DNA from: Burkholderia sp. Bp8963
GTDB taxonomy: Bacteria > Pseudomonadota > Gammaproteobacteria > Burkholderiales > Burkholderiaceae
Assembly: GCF_003854275.1 (NCBI RefSeq)
Contig: NZ_QTQP01000026.1
Coordinates: 1 to 64,000, forward strand
Direction: 5' to 3'
DNA length: 64,000 nucleotides
Under the pieces are notes generated by a model. That model made no database searches. It was not told the DNA's origin and saw nothing but the letters and a program-made list of their open reading frames with translations. The first letter of the stretch is position 1. Every line of letters starts with the position of its first letter. The position numbers and the translations under genes were made by a program. This document shows positions 6,811 to 15,730 of the stretch, piece by piece.

Positions 6811-7953
6811 ATGTGGATGCGTCATGTCGTAAAAAAGAACGAGCGCGCGCTGCTGTTGAGCGAGGGCGATTTCGTGAAAGTGCTCGAACCGGGCGTGTTC
6901 CGGGCCTTCGATCCGTTCAAGCGCCTGTCGGTGCAGACCGCGCGTCTCGACGCGCCGCTCGCCGACGACGCACTCGCCGATTACCTGCGTCATGACGCGC
7001 AGGACGTGCTCGCGCGCTACTTCGTCGCGATGGATCTCGCCGACGACGAAGCGGGCCTGCGCTACGAGAACGACGTGCTCGTCGAGATCCTCGCGCCCGG
7101 CACGCGCCGGCTGTACTGGCGCGGCCTGATCGAGCACCGCTTCGAGCGGATCGATCTCGCGCAGGGCGGCGCGCTGCCGGCCGGGCTGACGAAGCGGCTC
7201 GCGCAAACGACGCTGCGGGCGCGCGGCATCGCGGGGCTCACCGGCGTGCTGCTGGCGCAGGTGCCGGCCTACCATGTCGGTGTGCTGAAGATCGACGGCA
7301 AGATCGAGCGTTTGCTGGAGGCCGGCCTCGCCGCATTCTGGCGCTTCAACCGCGACGTGACGGTCGAGCTCGTCGACCTGCGGCTGCAGGCGCTCGAAGT
7401 CGGCGGGCAGGAGATCCTGACGCGCGACAAGGTCGCGCTGCGGCTGAATCTGTCGGCGACGTGGTGCTATGCGGACGTGCTGCGCGCGTACGGCCAGTTG
7501 CAGAAGCCGGTCGAGCACCTGTACCGCGAGCTGCAGTTCGCGCTGCGCGCCGCCGTCGGCACGCGCACGCTGGACGAGCTGCTCGAGGACAAGCAGGCGA
7601 TCGACGAGGTCGTGATCGCGCAGGTGCGTGCGCGCCTGGCCGAGTCGGGCGTCGACGTGCGCAGCGTCGGCGTGAAGGATATCGTGCTGCCGGGCGACAT
7701 GAAGACGATCCTCGCGCAGGTCGTCGAGGCCGAGAAGGCCGCGCAGGCGAACGTGATCCGCCGCCGCGAGGAAACCGCGGCAACCCGTTCGCTGCTGAAC
7801 ACCGCGAAGGTGATGGAAGAGAATCCGACCGCGCTGCGGCTGAAAGAGCTCGAAACGCTCGAGCGCGTCGCGGAACGGATCGACCGCATCTCGGTGTTCG
7901 GCGGTCTCGACCAGGTGCTGAATGGGCTCGTCAGCATCAAGGCCGCGCAATGA
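6811..7953 (+). CDS. Slipin/SPFH (band 7) family protein of the RNA-repair operon
   Basis: 380 residues. The middle (about 150-310) is an SPFH/band-7 domain (LTGVLLAQVPAYHVGVLKIDGKIERLLEAGLAAFWRFN and IVLPGDMKTILAQVVEAEKAAQANVIRRREE), and the C-terminus is helical. No N-terminal membrane anchor is visible, unlike many slipins. ATG at 6811 follows an AGGACAAG ribosome site and begins at MWMRHVVKKNERALLL; the longer open frame covers the RNA leader. The gene lies 56 bases before rtcB under the sigma-54 promoter. Slipin-like proteins are known neighbours of rtcB in some bacteria, but their role is not settled. A scaffold or membrane platform for repair is an inference. Confidence 0.85.
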   Translation: MWMRHVVKKNERALLLSEGDFVKVLEPGVFRAFDPFKRLSVQTARLDAPLADDALADYLRHDAQDVLARYFVAMDLADDEAGLRYENDVLVEILAPGTRRLYWRGLIEHRFERIDLAQGGALPAGLTKRLAQTTLRARGIAGLTGVLLAQVPAYHVGVLKIDGKIERLLEAGLAAFWRFNRDVTVELVDLRLQALEVGGQEILTRDKVALRLNLSATWCYADVLRAYGQLQKPVEHLYRELQFALRAAVGTRTLDELLEDKQAIDEVVIAQVRARLAESGVDVRSVGVKDIVLPGDMKTILAQVVEAEKAAQANVIRRREETAATRSLLNTAKVMEENPTALRLKELETLERVAERIDRISVFGGLDQVLNGLVSIKAAQ

Positions 7954-8009
7954 ACGCGGCGGCGCGGCGCACGGGCGCCGCGCCAACCATAACGAAAGCA
8001 GGTGAAGCA

Positions 8010-9233
8010 ATGAGTGGACTGGATTATCAAGTGATGGAACTGGCGCACGGCAAGCCGGTGAAGATGTGGACCCAGGGCGTCGCCGTCGAAGAGGATGCAC
8101 GCGTGCAGCTGCGCAACACCGCGCAGATGCCGTTCATCTTCCGGCACGTCGCGGTGATGCCAGACGTGCACCTCGGCAAGGGCTCGACGATCGGCAGCGT
8201 GATTCCGACGAAGGGCGCGATCATTCCGGCCGCGGTCGGCGTCGACATCGGCTGCGGGATGATGGCCGCGCGCACAACGCTGACGGCGTCGGACCTGCCG
8301 GACTCGCTCGCGGGGCTGCGCAGCGCGATCGAACGCGCGGTGCCGCACGGCCGCACGCCGGGCCGGCGTGATCCGGGCGCATGGGGCAACCGCGCGCCGC
8401 AGCAGGTCGACGAGATGTGGAAGTCGCTGCTGCCGGGGTTCCAGCGGATCGTCGCCAAGTATCCGAAGCTGGAGAAGACGAACCACTACGTGCACCTCGG
8501 CACGCTCGGCACCGGCAACCACTTCATCGAAGTGTGTGTCGACGAGAACGACGCCGTGTGGTTCATGCTGCACAGCGGTTCGCGCGGCGTCGGCAACGCG
8601 ATCGGCAGCCTGTTCATCGAGCTCGCGCAGGCCGACATGCGGCAGCACATCGCGAACCTGCCGGATCGCAACCTCGCGTATTTCAACGAGGGCAGCCGGC
8701 ATTTCGACGACTACGTGGAGGCGGTCGGCTGGGCGCAGGACTACGCGCGCCGCAACCGGCTGGTGATGATGGATGCGGTGATCCAGGCCGCGCGCGGCGC
8801 GATCGGCAAGCCGTTCGACGTCGACGAGCACGCGGTGAACTGCCACCACAACTACGTGCAGAAGGAACGCCACTTCGGCGAGGACGTGCTCGTGACCCGC
8901 AAGGGCGCGGTGTCCGCGCAGAAGGGGCAGCTCGGGATCATTCCGGGCTCGATGGGCGCGAAGAGCTTCATCGTGCGCGGGCTCGGCAATCCGGAGAGCT
9001 TCTGTTCGTGCAGCCACGGCGCGGGACGCGCGATGAGCCGGACCGAGGCGAAGCGCCGCTTCACGGTCGACGACCAGGTGAAGGCGACGCAAGGCGTCGA
9101 ATGCCGGAAGGACGCGGGTGTCGTCGACGAAATCCCGATGGCCTACAAGGACATCGACGCGGTGATGGCGGCCCAGCGCAGCCTCGTCGAAGTCGTGCAC
9201 ACGCTGCGTCAGGTGGTGTGCGTGAAGGGTTAG
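8010..9233 (+). CDS. rtcB: RtcB 3'-phosphate/5'-hydroxyl RNA ligase
   Basis: 407 residues, within one residue of E. coli RtcB. The metal- and GTP-site motifs are all present: MPDVHLGKG, VGVDIGCGM with its cysteine ligand, LGTGNHFIE, HSGSRGVGN, NCHHNYV and the guanylylation segment CSHGAGRAMSR. RtcB uses GTP and manganese to join 2',3'-cyclic-phosphate or 3'-phosphate ends to 5'-OH ends, which are the products of tRNA-cleaving toxins. ATG at 8010 has AGGTGA upstream. The cyclase gene rtcA, usually next to rtcB, is absent in this window. Confidence 0.96.
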   Translation: MSGLDYQVMELAHGKPVKMWTQGVAVEEDARVQLRNTAQMPFIFRHVAVMPDVHLGKGSTIGSVIPTKGAIIPAAVGVDIGCGMMAARTTLTASDLPDSLAGLRSAIERAVPHGRTPGRRDPGAWGNRAPQQVDEMWKSLLPGFQRIVAKYPKLEKTNHYVHLGTLGTGNHFIEVCVDENDAVWFMLHSGSRGVGNAIGSLFIELAQADMRQHIANLPDRNLAYFNEGSRHFDDYVEAVGWAQDYARRNRLVMMDAVIQAARGAIGKPFDVDEHAVNCHHNYVQKERHFGEDVLVTRKGAVSAQKGQLGIIPGSMGAKSFIVRGLGNPESFCSCSHGAGRAMSRTEAKRRFTVDDQVKATQGVECRKDAGVVDEIPMAYKDIDAVMAAQRSLVEVVHTLRQVVCVKG

Positions 9234-9253
9234 CGCCGTCACTATAGCGCTGA

Positions 9254-9284
9254 CGCGCTGGCATCCGGCATCGATGCCAGCGCG
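9254..9284. terminator. Hairpin after rtcB, possible terminator
   Basis: CGCGCTGGCATC and GATGCCAGCGCG form a perfect 12-bp stem around a 7-base loop, 20 bases after the rtcB stop. No T-run follows on either strand, so it may be a factor-assisted terminator or an RNA 3'-end stabiliser shared with the convergent pseudogene. Confidence 0.5.
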
Positions 9285-9303
9285 CGTATCCGTGCGACTC
9301 CGC

Positions 9304-9824
9304 TCACTCCCCCACAACCGAAATCGAAAACCCGTCCCACCCTTTCGAACCGACGGTCTGCACGGCCGTTGTCGCGAGACGCGGCTCCGCGGCGATGAAT
9401 CGAAATCCCTCGCGCACGCCGACAACATCGGAATCATGGTTGTCCGGATCCGCCACCCCGCCGCGCCGCACGACGTTGTCGACGACGATCACGGTGCCCG
9501 GCCGCGACAGCTTCAGCGCCGCGTCCAGGTAAGCCGGATTGTTCTCCTTGTCCGCATCGATGAAGACGAAGTCGAACGGTTCGGCACCCGAATCGATCAA
9601 ATGCGCGAGGCCGTCCTTCGCGTTGCCGACGACGACCGACACGACGTCAGCGAACCCGGCCCGCGCAATGTTCTGCGTCGCGACCTTCGCATGCTCGGGG
9701 TCCAGCTCGAGCGTCACCAGCCTGCCGCGTCGCTCGCCGCGAGCGCGGCATCGAGCGCATCATCGGACGGCACGAGCGTCCCGGTCAGATATTCGTCCAC
9801 CCGCGTCCACTGTTGCTGATCCAT
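9304..9824 (-). pseudogene. SAM-dependent O-methyltransferase with an internal deletion and frame change
   Basis: The start at 9824 gives MDQQQWTRVDEYLTGTLVPSDD...ASDAAG, a normal N-terminus for caffeoyl-CoA-type O-methyltransferases, but the frame hits TGA right after GGC TGG near 9718. The other frame resumes at LVTLELDPEHAKVA and continues through FDFVFIDADKENN to SVVGE at 9304. The roughly 50 residues that should lie between, including the SAM motif I (EIG-LGGYST), are missing. The two parts join in different frames, so a deletion that is not a multiple of three has removed the cofactor site. The product cannot be an active methyltransferase. Confidence 0.8.
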
Positions 9825-9917
9825 GTCGCCCTCGTCGTCCGTGGAAAACCGCATTCTATGGTGCACGCAACCATAAGCAACCAACCAATCGATCTAAAGT
9901 CTTCGCGCGGCTATCTC

Positions 9918-9923
9918 TATAAT
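9918..9923 (+). promoter_or_regulatory. TATAAT -10 box upstream of metY
   Basis: A perfect TATAAT lies 50 bases before the metY ATG in a relatively AT-rich gap. The -35 region (around 9895-9900, TAAAGT) is weak, so activation by a regulator is likely. Confidence 0.4.
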
Positions 9924-9973
9924 CGCCGGACGGCCGTACCCCGAGATCATCACAACAACACACGGAGCACAGC

Positions 9974-11269
9974 ATGACCGACCGCGCTGATTCAAACTGG
10001 CGTCTCGAAACCCTCGCCGTCCACGGCGGCTATCGGCCCGACCCGACGACGCGCGCAGTCGCGGTACCGATCTACCAGACGGTTGCTTATGCGTTCGACG
10101 ACACGCAGCATGGCGCCGACCTGTTCGACCTGAAGGTGCAGGGCAACATCTACACGCGGATCATGAACCCGACGACCGACGTGCTCGAGCAGCGCATTGC
10201 CGCGCTCGAGGGCGGCATCGGCGCATTGGCGCTCGCGTCGGGCCAGTCGGCCGTCACCTACGCGATCCAGACGATCGCCGAAGCCGGTGACAACATCATC
10301 TCGGCGAGCACGCTGTACGGCGGCACCTACAACCTGTTCGCCCACACGCTGCCGCAATACGGGATCACGACGCGCTTCGCCGATCCGCGCGACCCCGCGT
10401 CGTTCGAGCCGCTGATCGACGCGCGCACGAAAGCGATCTTCGCGGAATCGGTCGGCAATCCGCTCGGCAACGTCACCGACATCGCCGCGCTTGCCGACGT
10501 CGCGCATCGTCATGGGATTCCGCTGATCGTCGACAACACGGTGCCGTCGCCGTACCTGCTGCGGCCGTTCGAGCACGGTGCCGACATCGTCGTGCATTCG
10601 TTGACGAAATATCTCGGCGGGCACGGCACGAGCCTCGGCGGCGCGATCGTCGATTCGGGCAAGTTTCCGTGGGCCGAGCACGCGGACCGCTTCAAGCGGC
10701 TCAACGAGCCGGACGTCAGCTATCACGGCGTCGTCTACACGGAAGCGTTCGGCGCGGCCGCGTACATCGGCCGCGCGCGCGTGGTGCCGCTGCGCAACAT
10801 GGGCGCGGCGATCTCGCCGTTCAACGCGTTCCAGATCCTGCAGGGGATCGAGACGCTCGCGCTGCGCGTCGAGCGCATCAGCGACAACGCGCTGAAGATC
10901 GCGCAGCATCTCGCGCGCCATGAAAAGGTCGAATGGGTGAATTACGCGGGGCTGCCCGATCATCCGGACCATCCGCTCGTCGCGCGCTATCTGTCCGGCC
11001 GCGCGCCGGGCCTGCTGACGTTTGGCGTGCGCGGCGGCCTTGCGGGCGGCGCGAAGTTCCAGGACGCGCTGAAGCTGTTCACGCGGCTCGTCAACATCGG
11101 CGACACGAAGTCGCTCGCGACGCATCCGGCATCGACGACGCATCGCCAGCTGTCGCCGGCGGAACTCGCGAAGGCTGGCGTGAAGGAAGAGACGGTGCGG
11201 CTGTCGATCGGGATCGAGCATATCGACGATCTGATCGCCGATCTCGATCAGGCGCTCGCGCAGGTTTGA
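9974..11269 (+). CDS. metY: O-acetylhomoserine sulfhydrylase (aminocarboxypropyltransferase)
   Basis: 431 residues, typical of MetY. The N-terminus (ETLAVHGGYRPDPTTRAVAVPIYQTVAYAF) and the PLP-lysine segment VVHSLTKYLGGHGTSLGG identify the Cys/Met-metabolism PLP enzyme family. LASGQSAVTYAIQTIAEAGDNIISASTLYGGTYNLF is the cofactor phosphate-binding region. It makes homocysteine from O-acetylhomoserine and sulfide, or methionine from methanethiol, in the cytoplasm. ATG has GGAG upstream. It ends 3 bases from the convergent kinase-like gene. Confidence 0.93.
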   Translation: MTDRADSNWRLETLAVHGGYRPDPTTRAVAVPIYQTVAYAFDDTQHGADLFDLKVQGNIYTRIMNPTTDVLEQRIAALEGGIGALALASGQSAVTYAIQTIAEAGDNIISASTLYGGTYNLFAHTLPQYGITTRFADPRDPASFEPLIDARTKAIFAESVGNPLGNVTDIAALADVAHRHGIPLIVDNTVPSPYLLRPFEHGADIVVHSLTKYLGGHGTSLGGAIVDSGKFPWAEHADRFKRLNEPDVSYHGVVYTEAFGAAAYIGRARVVPLRNMGAAISPFNAFQILQGIETLALRVERISDNALKIAQHLARHEKVEWVNYAGLPDHPDHPLVARYLSGRAPGLLTFGVRGGLAGGAKFQDALKLFTRLVNIGDTKSLATHPASTTHRQLSPAELAKAGVKEETVRLSIGIEHIDDLIADLDQALAQV

Positions 11270-11271
11270 TG

Positions 11272-12483
11272 CTAGGGCCGCGCCGGCAGCTGCTCGATTC
11301 GTCGGCGCGCCAGCCAGTCGAGTAGCTGCCGGCCATCCGCCTCGCCGAACCAGCGCGCGTGCCCGACCAGATAGCCGTCGTATGCGACGTCGACGTTCTC
11401 GGGCGAACCGACGATCCCGTCGAAATAAGCGACCTCGGACAACGCGAACTCCGTATGCACGATCGGCAGCAGCGCGATCAATGCCGCATACGCATCGTCG
11501 TCGAGCGGTTCGAGCGACTCGTAGCCGTCGAGCAACGCGGCGATCTGCTCGTACTCGACGCGGCGCGCATTGGCCGGCGCCATCCAGTCGATCGCATTGC
11601 GCTCGATCGCGAGCGCAAGGTCCATCACCGCACAGGTGCGGTCCGACAAACCGAAGTCGAGCACGGTCTGGACCTGTGCGCCGGGCCCCGCATCGGTCCA
11701 CAACAGGTTCGACGCATGCCAGTCGCCATGCGTCCACAGCGGCGGCAACGCAGGCAGCAGCGGCGCGAGGCGTGCATGGTACGGGCCGATCGCGTCCGCG
11801 ACGTCATCGCGCCAGTCGCGCGTCGCGAGCGCGCGCACGAGCCGCGGTTGCGCATCGACCCAGCGTTCGAGCGCACCCGCCAGATCGTCCGACGACAGCA
11901 CCCTGAAACTCGACAGCAGCAGCCGCACGGGCCGCGCCGGCGCATCGAAACCGGCCGACGCACGATGCACGCAGGCCAGCGCGCGGCCGGCCGCATGCGC
12001 ATGCGACGCATGCGTGAACGGCTTCCACGACATCACGCCGCGATACGCGTCGACGCCCGGCGCGACCGCATGCACTTCGTAGGTACAGTCGCCGCGTGTG
12101 ACGGCGGTCGCGCCGTTGCGATCGGCGAGCACGTCGGGCACCGGGCAGCCGCGCTCGCGCAGATGCGCGATGAAGCGATGCTCTTCCGCGAGGCCCGCGA
12201 CGTCGCGGATGCTGGCGTGATGGCGCTTCACGAACAGCGCGCGGTCACGCGCGGTGCGCACCAGCACGGCCGCCGAGAACGGCCGCGGGCTGTGCCACGC
12301 GAGTTGCGCGGGCGGTCCCGCGCCATCGATGCCCGCGAGCACCGCCGCGACTTCGTCGCGCGTCATCAGCGGCCAGTCGCGTTCCGCCTGCTCGCCGTCG
12401 ACACCGAACTGCGGCGGCGCGACATCGTGCAGGCCGGCGTCGTCATCAGGCGCTGGCGCGGCCGGCTCGAGGGGAAACGACAT
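11272..12483 (-). CDS. Aminoglycoside-phosphotransferase-fold kinase, possible vitamin kinase
   Basis: 403 residues. The C-terminal half carries the kinase signatures: LWTHGDWHASNLLW (catalytic HGD-x4-N) and VLDFGLSD (metal-binding DFG). FVKRHH may supply the ATP-binding lysine. The fold covers choline, homoserine, thiamine and aminoglycoside kinases. It is 24 bases downstream of a PnuC-type transporter and belongs to the same unit as a TonB receptor. The likely job is therefore to trap an imported vitamin or nucleoside (thiamine or nicotinamide riboside) by phosphorylation. The substrate is inferred from context only. ATG at 12483 has AGGAG upstream; the TTG before it is less likely. Confidence 0.7.
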   Translation of the reverse strand: MSFPLEPAAPAPDDDAGLHDVAPPQFGVDGEQAERDWPLMTRDEVAAVLAGIDGAGPPAQLAWHSPRPFSAAVLVRTARDRALFVKRHHASIRDVAGLAEEHRFIAHLRERGCPVPDVLADRNGATAVTRGDCTYEVHAVAPGVDAYRGVMSWKPFTHASHAHAAGRALACVHRASAGFDAPARPVRLLLSSFRVLSSDDLAGALERWVDAQPRLVRALATRDWRDDVADAIGPYHARLAPLLPALPPLWTHGDWHASNLLWTDAGPGAQVQTVLDFGLSDRTCAVMDLALAIERNAIDWMAPANARRVEYEQIAALLDGYESLEPLDDDAYAALIALLPIVHTEFALSEVAYFDGIVGSPENVDVAYDGYLVGHARWFGEADGRQLLDWLARRRIEQLPARP

Positions 12484-12507
12484 CAACGCTCCTTCTGCTG
12501 AAACGAA

Positions 12508-13131
12508 TCAGAGCCCGGCGTCGCGCGACGCGAGCGAGGGCACGCGCAGCGCATCGGCCGTCCTGCGCCAGTCGCGCCAGCCGACGACGGCCAGCCCGAT
12601 GAATAGCGCATAGAGGCCCGCGGTCAGGTACAGCTCCTTGATCACGAACATCCCGACATACACGACGTTGACGACGATCCACAGCCCCCACGACGCGATG
12701 TAGCGCCGCGCGGTCCAGTATTGCGCGACGAGGCTGAATGCGGTCAGCGACGCATCGACGAACGGCAGCGCCGCATCGGTCCAGCGCGCCATCATGCCGC
12801 CGAGCAGCGCACTGCCGACGACCGCCGCGATCAGGTCGGGCACCACCATCGCCGGCTTGAGCCCGGTGACCGGCACGACCGCGCCGTGCGATGCGTCGCC
12901 ACGTTCGGCATCGTGCGTGCGCTGCGCGAGCCAGCGGCGCCAGCCATACACCTGCAGCACCGCGAACGCGCCCTGCAGCAGCATGTCGGAATACAGCTTC
13001 GCGTCGAAGAAGATCCAGCCGTACAGCGCGACCGACGCGAGCCCGACGGGCCAGCACAGCATGCGTCGCTTCGCGGTCAGCCAGATCGCGAGCGCGCTGA
13101 CGATCACGCCGGCGATTTCAAGTGCGGACAT
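12508..13131 (-). CDS. pnuC: PnuC-family vitamin/nucleoside transporter
   Basis: 207 residues with seven or so hydrophobic segments. The patterns AKRRMLCWPVGLASVALYGWIFFDAKLYSDMLLQ and VLQVYGWRRW, and the C-terminal AQYWTARRYIASWGLWIVVNVVYVGMFV, are typical of PnuC. The family facilitates diffusion of nicotinamide riboside (PnuC), thiamine (PnuT) or riboflavin (PnuX), driven by intracellular phosphorylation. ATG at 13131 has GGAGAG 8 bases upstream. It sits between a TonB receptor and a kinase on the same strand, an outer membrane-inner membrane-kinase salvage path. Which vitamin is carried cannot be read from the sequence. Confidence 0.87.
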   Translation of the reverse strand: MSALEIAGVIVSALAIWLTAKRRMLCWPVGLASVALYGWIFFDAKLYSDMLLQGAFAVLQVYGWRRWLAQRTHDAERGDASHGAVVPVTGLKPAMVVPDLIAAVVGSALLGGMMARWTDAALPFVDASLTAFSLVAQYWTARRYIASWGLWIVVNVVYVGMFVIKELYLTAGLYALFIGLAVVGWRDWRRTADALRVPSLASRDAGL

Positions 13132-13222
13132 CGTTCTCTCCAATATAGTCGGCCGGACGGCGCGTCTCCACCCGCGGCCGTCCGGCGATCACGGATGCCG
13201 GCGCCCGGAGCGCGGCACCCGG

Positions 13223-15475
13223 TCAGAAATCATAGGTCAGCGACACGCGCGCGGTGCGCGGCGCACCGGGGAACAGGTACGCGTCGCCCTGCTGCTCGCC
13301 CGCATCGCGCCAGTAGAACTTGTTGAACAGATTGTCGACCGACACGCGCAGCACCGTGCGGTGTCCGCCGATCTTCGTCGCATAGCGCGCGCCGAGATTG
13401 AACACGAACCAGGCCGGCACGCGCGCGGTGCCCTCCTCGTTCGCATTGCGGCTCGCGCTGTAGTCGACGCCGCCGAGCAGGTCGAGCCCCGCGACGCCCG
13501 GCACCGCATAGTCCGCATACAGCGACGCACGCAGCGCGGGCACGTTGATGATCTGGTGCCCCTCGTAAGCAGCCGACCCCGAATCGTACGCGCGCGCACG
13601 AATCGCCGCGACCGTCGCGGTCAGCGACAGGCGCTGCGTGACCCGCCCCGCCGCGCCGAGCTCGATGCCCTGGTGCCGCTGCGTGCCGCGCTGCACGAAC
13701 GTATAGCTCGTGCCGGACGCGTCGGGTTGCGCAAACTGGAACGGCTTGCTGATCGAGAACACCGCGGCCGTGATGCTCAGCCGGTCGAGCCAGTCGTACT
13801 TCGCGCCGACTTCGACCTGATGCGATTCGACCGGCGGCAGGAACGCATACGCATTCGTCGCGCGCACCGGCGCCTGGTCGCCGAGCGACAGCGCCTTGCT
13901 GTACGACGCATAGAGCGACAGCACATTCACCGGCTTGTAGACCAGCGCGACCTGCGGCAGGAACACCGACTTGTCGGTGCGGGCCTGCGGGCCGTCGAGA
14001 CTGTCCCAGCTCCGCTGGCGCAGCAGCACTTCCTTGCCGCCCGCGAGCACCTGCCAGTGATCGCCGAAGCTGATCCGGTCGACGCCGAATACCGAGTACT
14101 GCCACGCGTCGAGCCGCGGGTACGACTGCCCCGGCTGGTTCGGCGACGGCGCGAACGTCTGGTCCGGGCCGTAGATATTCTCGCTGCCGACGTAGTCGTA
14201 CACGGCATCGGCCATGTGCACGACGCGCCGCTGCACGCTCGTGCCGAACGTCAACTCGTGCCGCACGGGCCCCGTCGTGAACTTGCCCGTCGCCACGGCA
14301 CGCACGTCGTCGTTGCGCCGGTATTCGCCGGGGCTGCGGAAGTCGTATACGTCGAAGTCGCCGTTCGCGCCGAAGAAGAACGGCGACGTCGCGCCGGCCG
14401 CGCAGCTCGGCGCATACGAACAGCCGTATGCGAACGCGCTGTTGTCGTCGATCATCGTGCGGCTGCGGCCCGCGGCCACGTAGGCCTTCCAGTCGTCGTT
14501 GAACTGGTAGTCGAAGCGCGCGTTGAGGTTCAGCGCGTCGGTCGTCACGGGCTTCGCCCAGGGCTGCGTGCCGAGCGCCTTCGACGTCGTCTTCACGGAC
14601 GGCACGACGGTGCCGCCAAGCAACTGGTATCCCGGCGCGGAACGCTGGATCCACTGCTGAAATTCCGCGTTGAGCTGCAGGCTCGCACGCGGGCTGATGT
14701 CCCAGTCGGCGGCGATCGAACCGAACGTGCGGCGGCCATTCGTCCCGTCGATATACGAATGCATGTTCTCCTTCGCCGCGTTGATCCGGATGCCGAACTG
14801 GTTGTCCGGGCCGAAGCGCCGGCCGAGATCGACCGCCGCGGACGTCGAGCCGCGGCTGTCGACGCCCGTCGACACGCTCGCGACGTTCGCGGAGCGTTTG
14901 GTGACGAAGTTGATCACGCCGCCAGGCGCGACGACGCCGCTGTCGATCCCCGCGAGCCCCTTCAGGATCTCGACGCGCTCCTTGTTTTCGAGCGGCACAT
15001 TCTGTTCGCCGGACACGGTCAGCCCGTCGATCTGGATCGCACTCGCGAGATCGACCGGGAAGCCGCGGATCGAGAAGCCTTCGAAATAGCCGACCGGCGC
15101 ATATGCGTTGCTGACCGACGCGTCGTTCTTCACGACATCGCTGAGCCGCTTCGCCTGCTGGTCGTCGAGTTGTGCGCGGGTCACGACGCTGACCGACGCG
15201 GGCGTGTCCTGCAGCGGCGCGTCGTCGAAGCCCGCGACCGACGCCGTGCGCGCGCGCCACGCATTGCCGCGCGCGCCGTTCACGGTAATCGCCTGCAATG
15301 TGCCGTCGCCGGACGCCGATGCGGCATCCGGCGCAGCGACGGGCGCATCGCCCGGTGCCGCGCTCGCATGCGCGGCGAATAGCGTGATGCCGACGCCGAC
15401 GCCAACGCGGACGCCGACACGGACATACGCGCGCCGCCGACGTACGGGCGACGCAGTTCTTGTTTTCACAGTCAT
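13223..15475 (-). CDS. TonB-dependent outer-membrane receptor
   Basis: 750 residues. A basic N-terminus and hydrophobic signal (about 1-38, ending HASAAPG) precede a plug domain: DTPASVSVVTRAQLDDQQAKRLSDVV, then SIRGFPV and ERVEILKGLAGIDSGVVAPGGVINFVTKR. A beta-barrel follows and ends in VSLTYDF with a terminal aromatic. Plug wording resembles ferric-siderophore receptors, but the gene leads into pnuC and a kinase, so a vitamin-like substrate is equally plausible. ATG at 15475 is chosen over an upstream TTG at 15523 because it begins a normal signal peptide. No Fur-box-like palindrome was seen upstream. Confidence 0.87.
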   Translation of the reverse strand: MTVKTRTASPVRRRRAYVRVGVRVGVGVGITLFAAHASAAPGDAPVAAPDAASASGDGTLQAITVNGARGNAWRARTASVAGFDDAPLQDTPASVSVVTRAQLDDQQAKRLSDVVKNDASVSNAYAPVGYFEGFSIRGFPVDLASAIQIDGLTVSGEQNVPLENKERVEILKGLAGIDSGVVAPGGVINFVTKRSANVASVSTGVDSRGSTSAAVDLGRRFGPDNQFGIRINAAKENMHSYIDGTNGRRTFGSIAADWDISPRASLQLNAEFQQWIQRSAPGYQLLGGTVVPSVKTTSKALGTQPWAKPVTTDALNLNARFDYQFNDDWKAYVAAGRSRTMIDDNSAFAYGCSYAPSCAAGATSPFFFGANGDFDVYDFRSPGEYRRNDDVRAVATGKFTTGPVRHELTFGTSVQRRVVHMADAVYDYVGSENIYGPDQTFAPSPNQPGQSYPRLDAWQYSVFGVDRISFGDHWQVLAGGKEVLLRQRSWDSLDGPQARTDKSVFLPQVALVYKPVNVLSLYASYSKALSLGDQAPVRATNAYAFLPPVESHQVEVGAKYDWLDRLSITAAVFSISKPFQFAQPDASGTSYTFVQRGTQRHQGIELGAAGRVTQRLSLTATVAAIRARAYDSGSAAYEGHQIINVPALRASLYADYAVPGVAGLDLLGGVDYSASRNANEEGTARVPAWFVFNLGARYATKIGGHRTVLRVSVDNLFNKFYWRDAGEQQGDAYLFPGAPRTARVSLTYDF

Positions 15476-15730
15476 TTTGATGGATCTGAAACGCGCGGCC
15501 GGGCTCAGCGTCCGGGCCTGCAACGCAGGGCGGCGCGCATTTTACCGCGCGGCGGCAAGCCGGCAGCGGAATCGGGCGGGAACGGGGAAAAGGGAGAAAT
15601 GGAAGGTTGAATCGCGCGATCAGGCGACACTGGGGATCGCCATGCCCCAATCGATGGTGTCGGGCGCGGAATCGCCCCCGACAGCGGCCGGAACGGCGGC
15701 AGCACTCGCGCCGCCGCCTTCAAGTTCCGC
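15476..15730. other. Intergenic region upstream of the TonB receptor
   Basis: 255 bases with no gene. I looked on the minus strand for a TPP or cobalamin riboswitch and for a Fur box and found none with the conserved boxes. A GTAAAAT stretch near 15537-15545 could be a -10 element for the receptor gene. Confidence 0.3.

Noticed and set aside
15476..15730. TPP or cobalamin riboswitch upstream of the TonB receptor
   Set aside because: A CCTGATC-like string occurs on the minus strand, but the CTGAGA box and the rest of the TPP consensus, and the B12 box, are absent.
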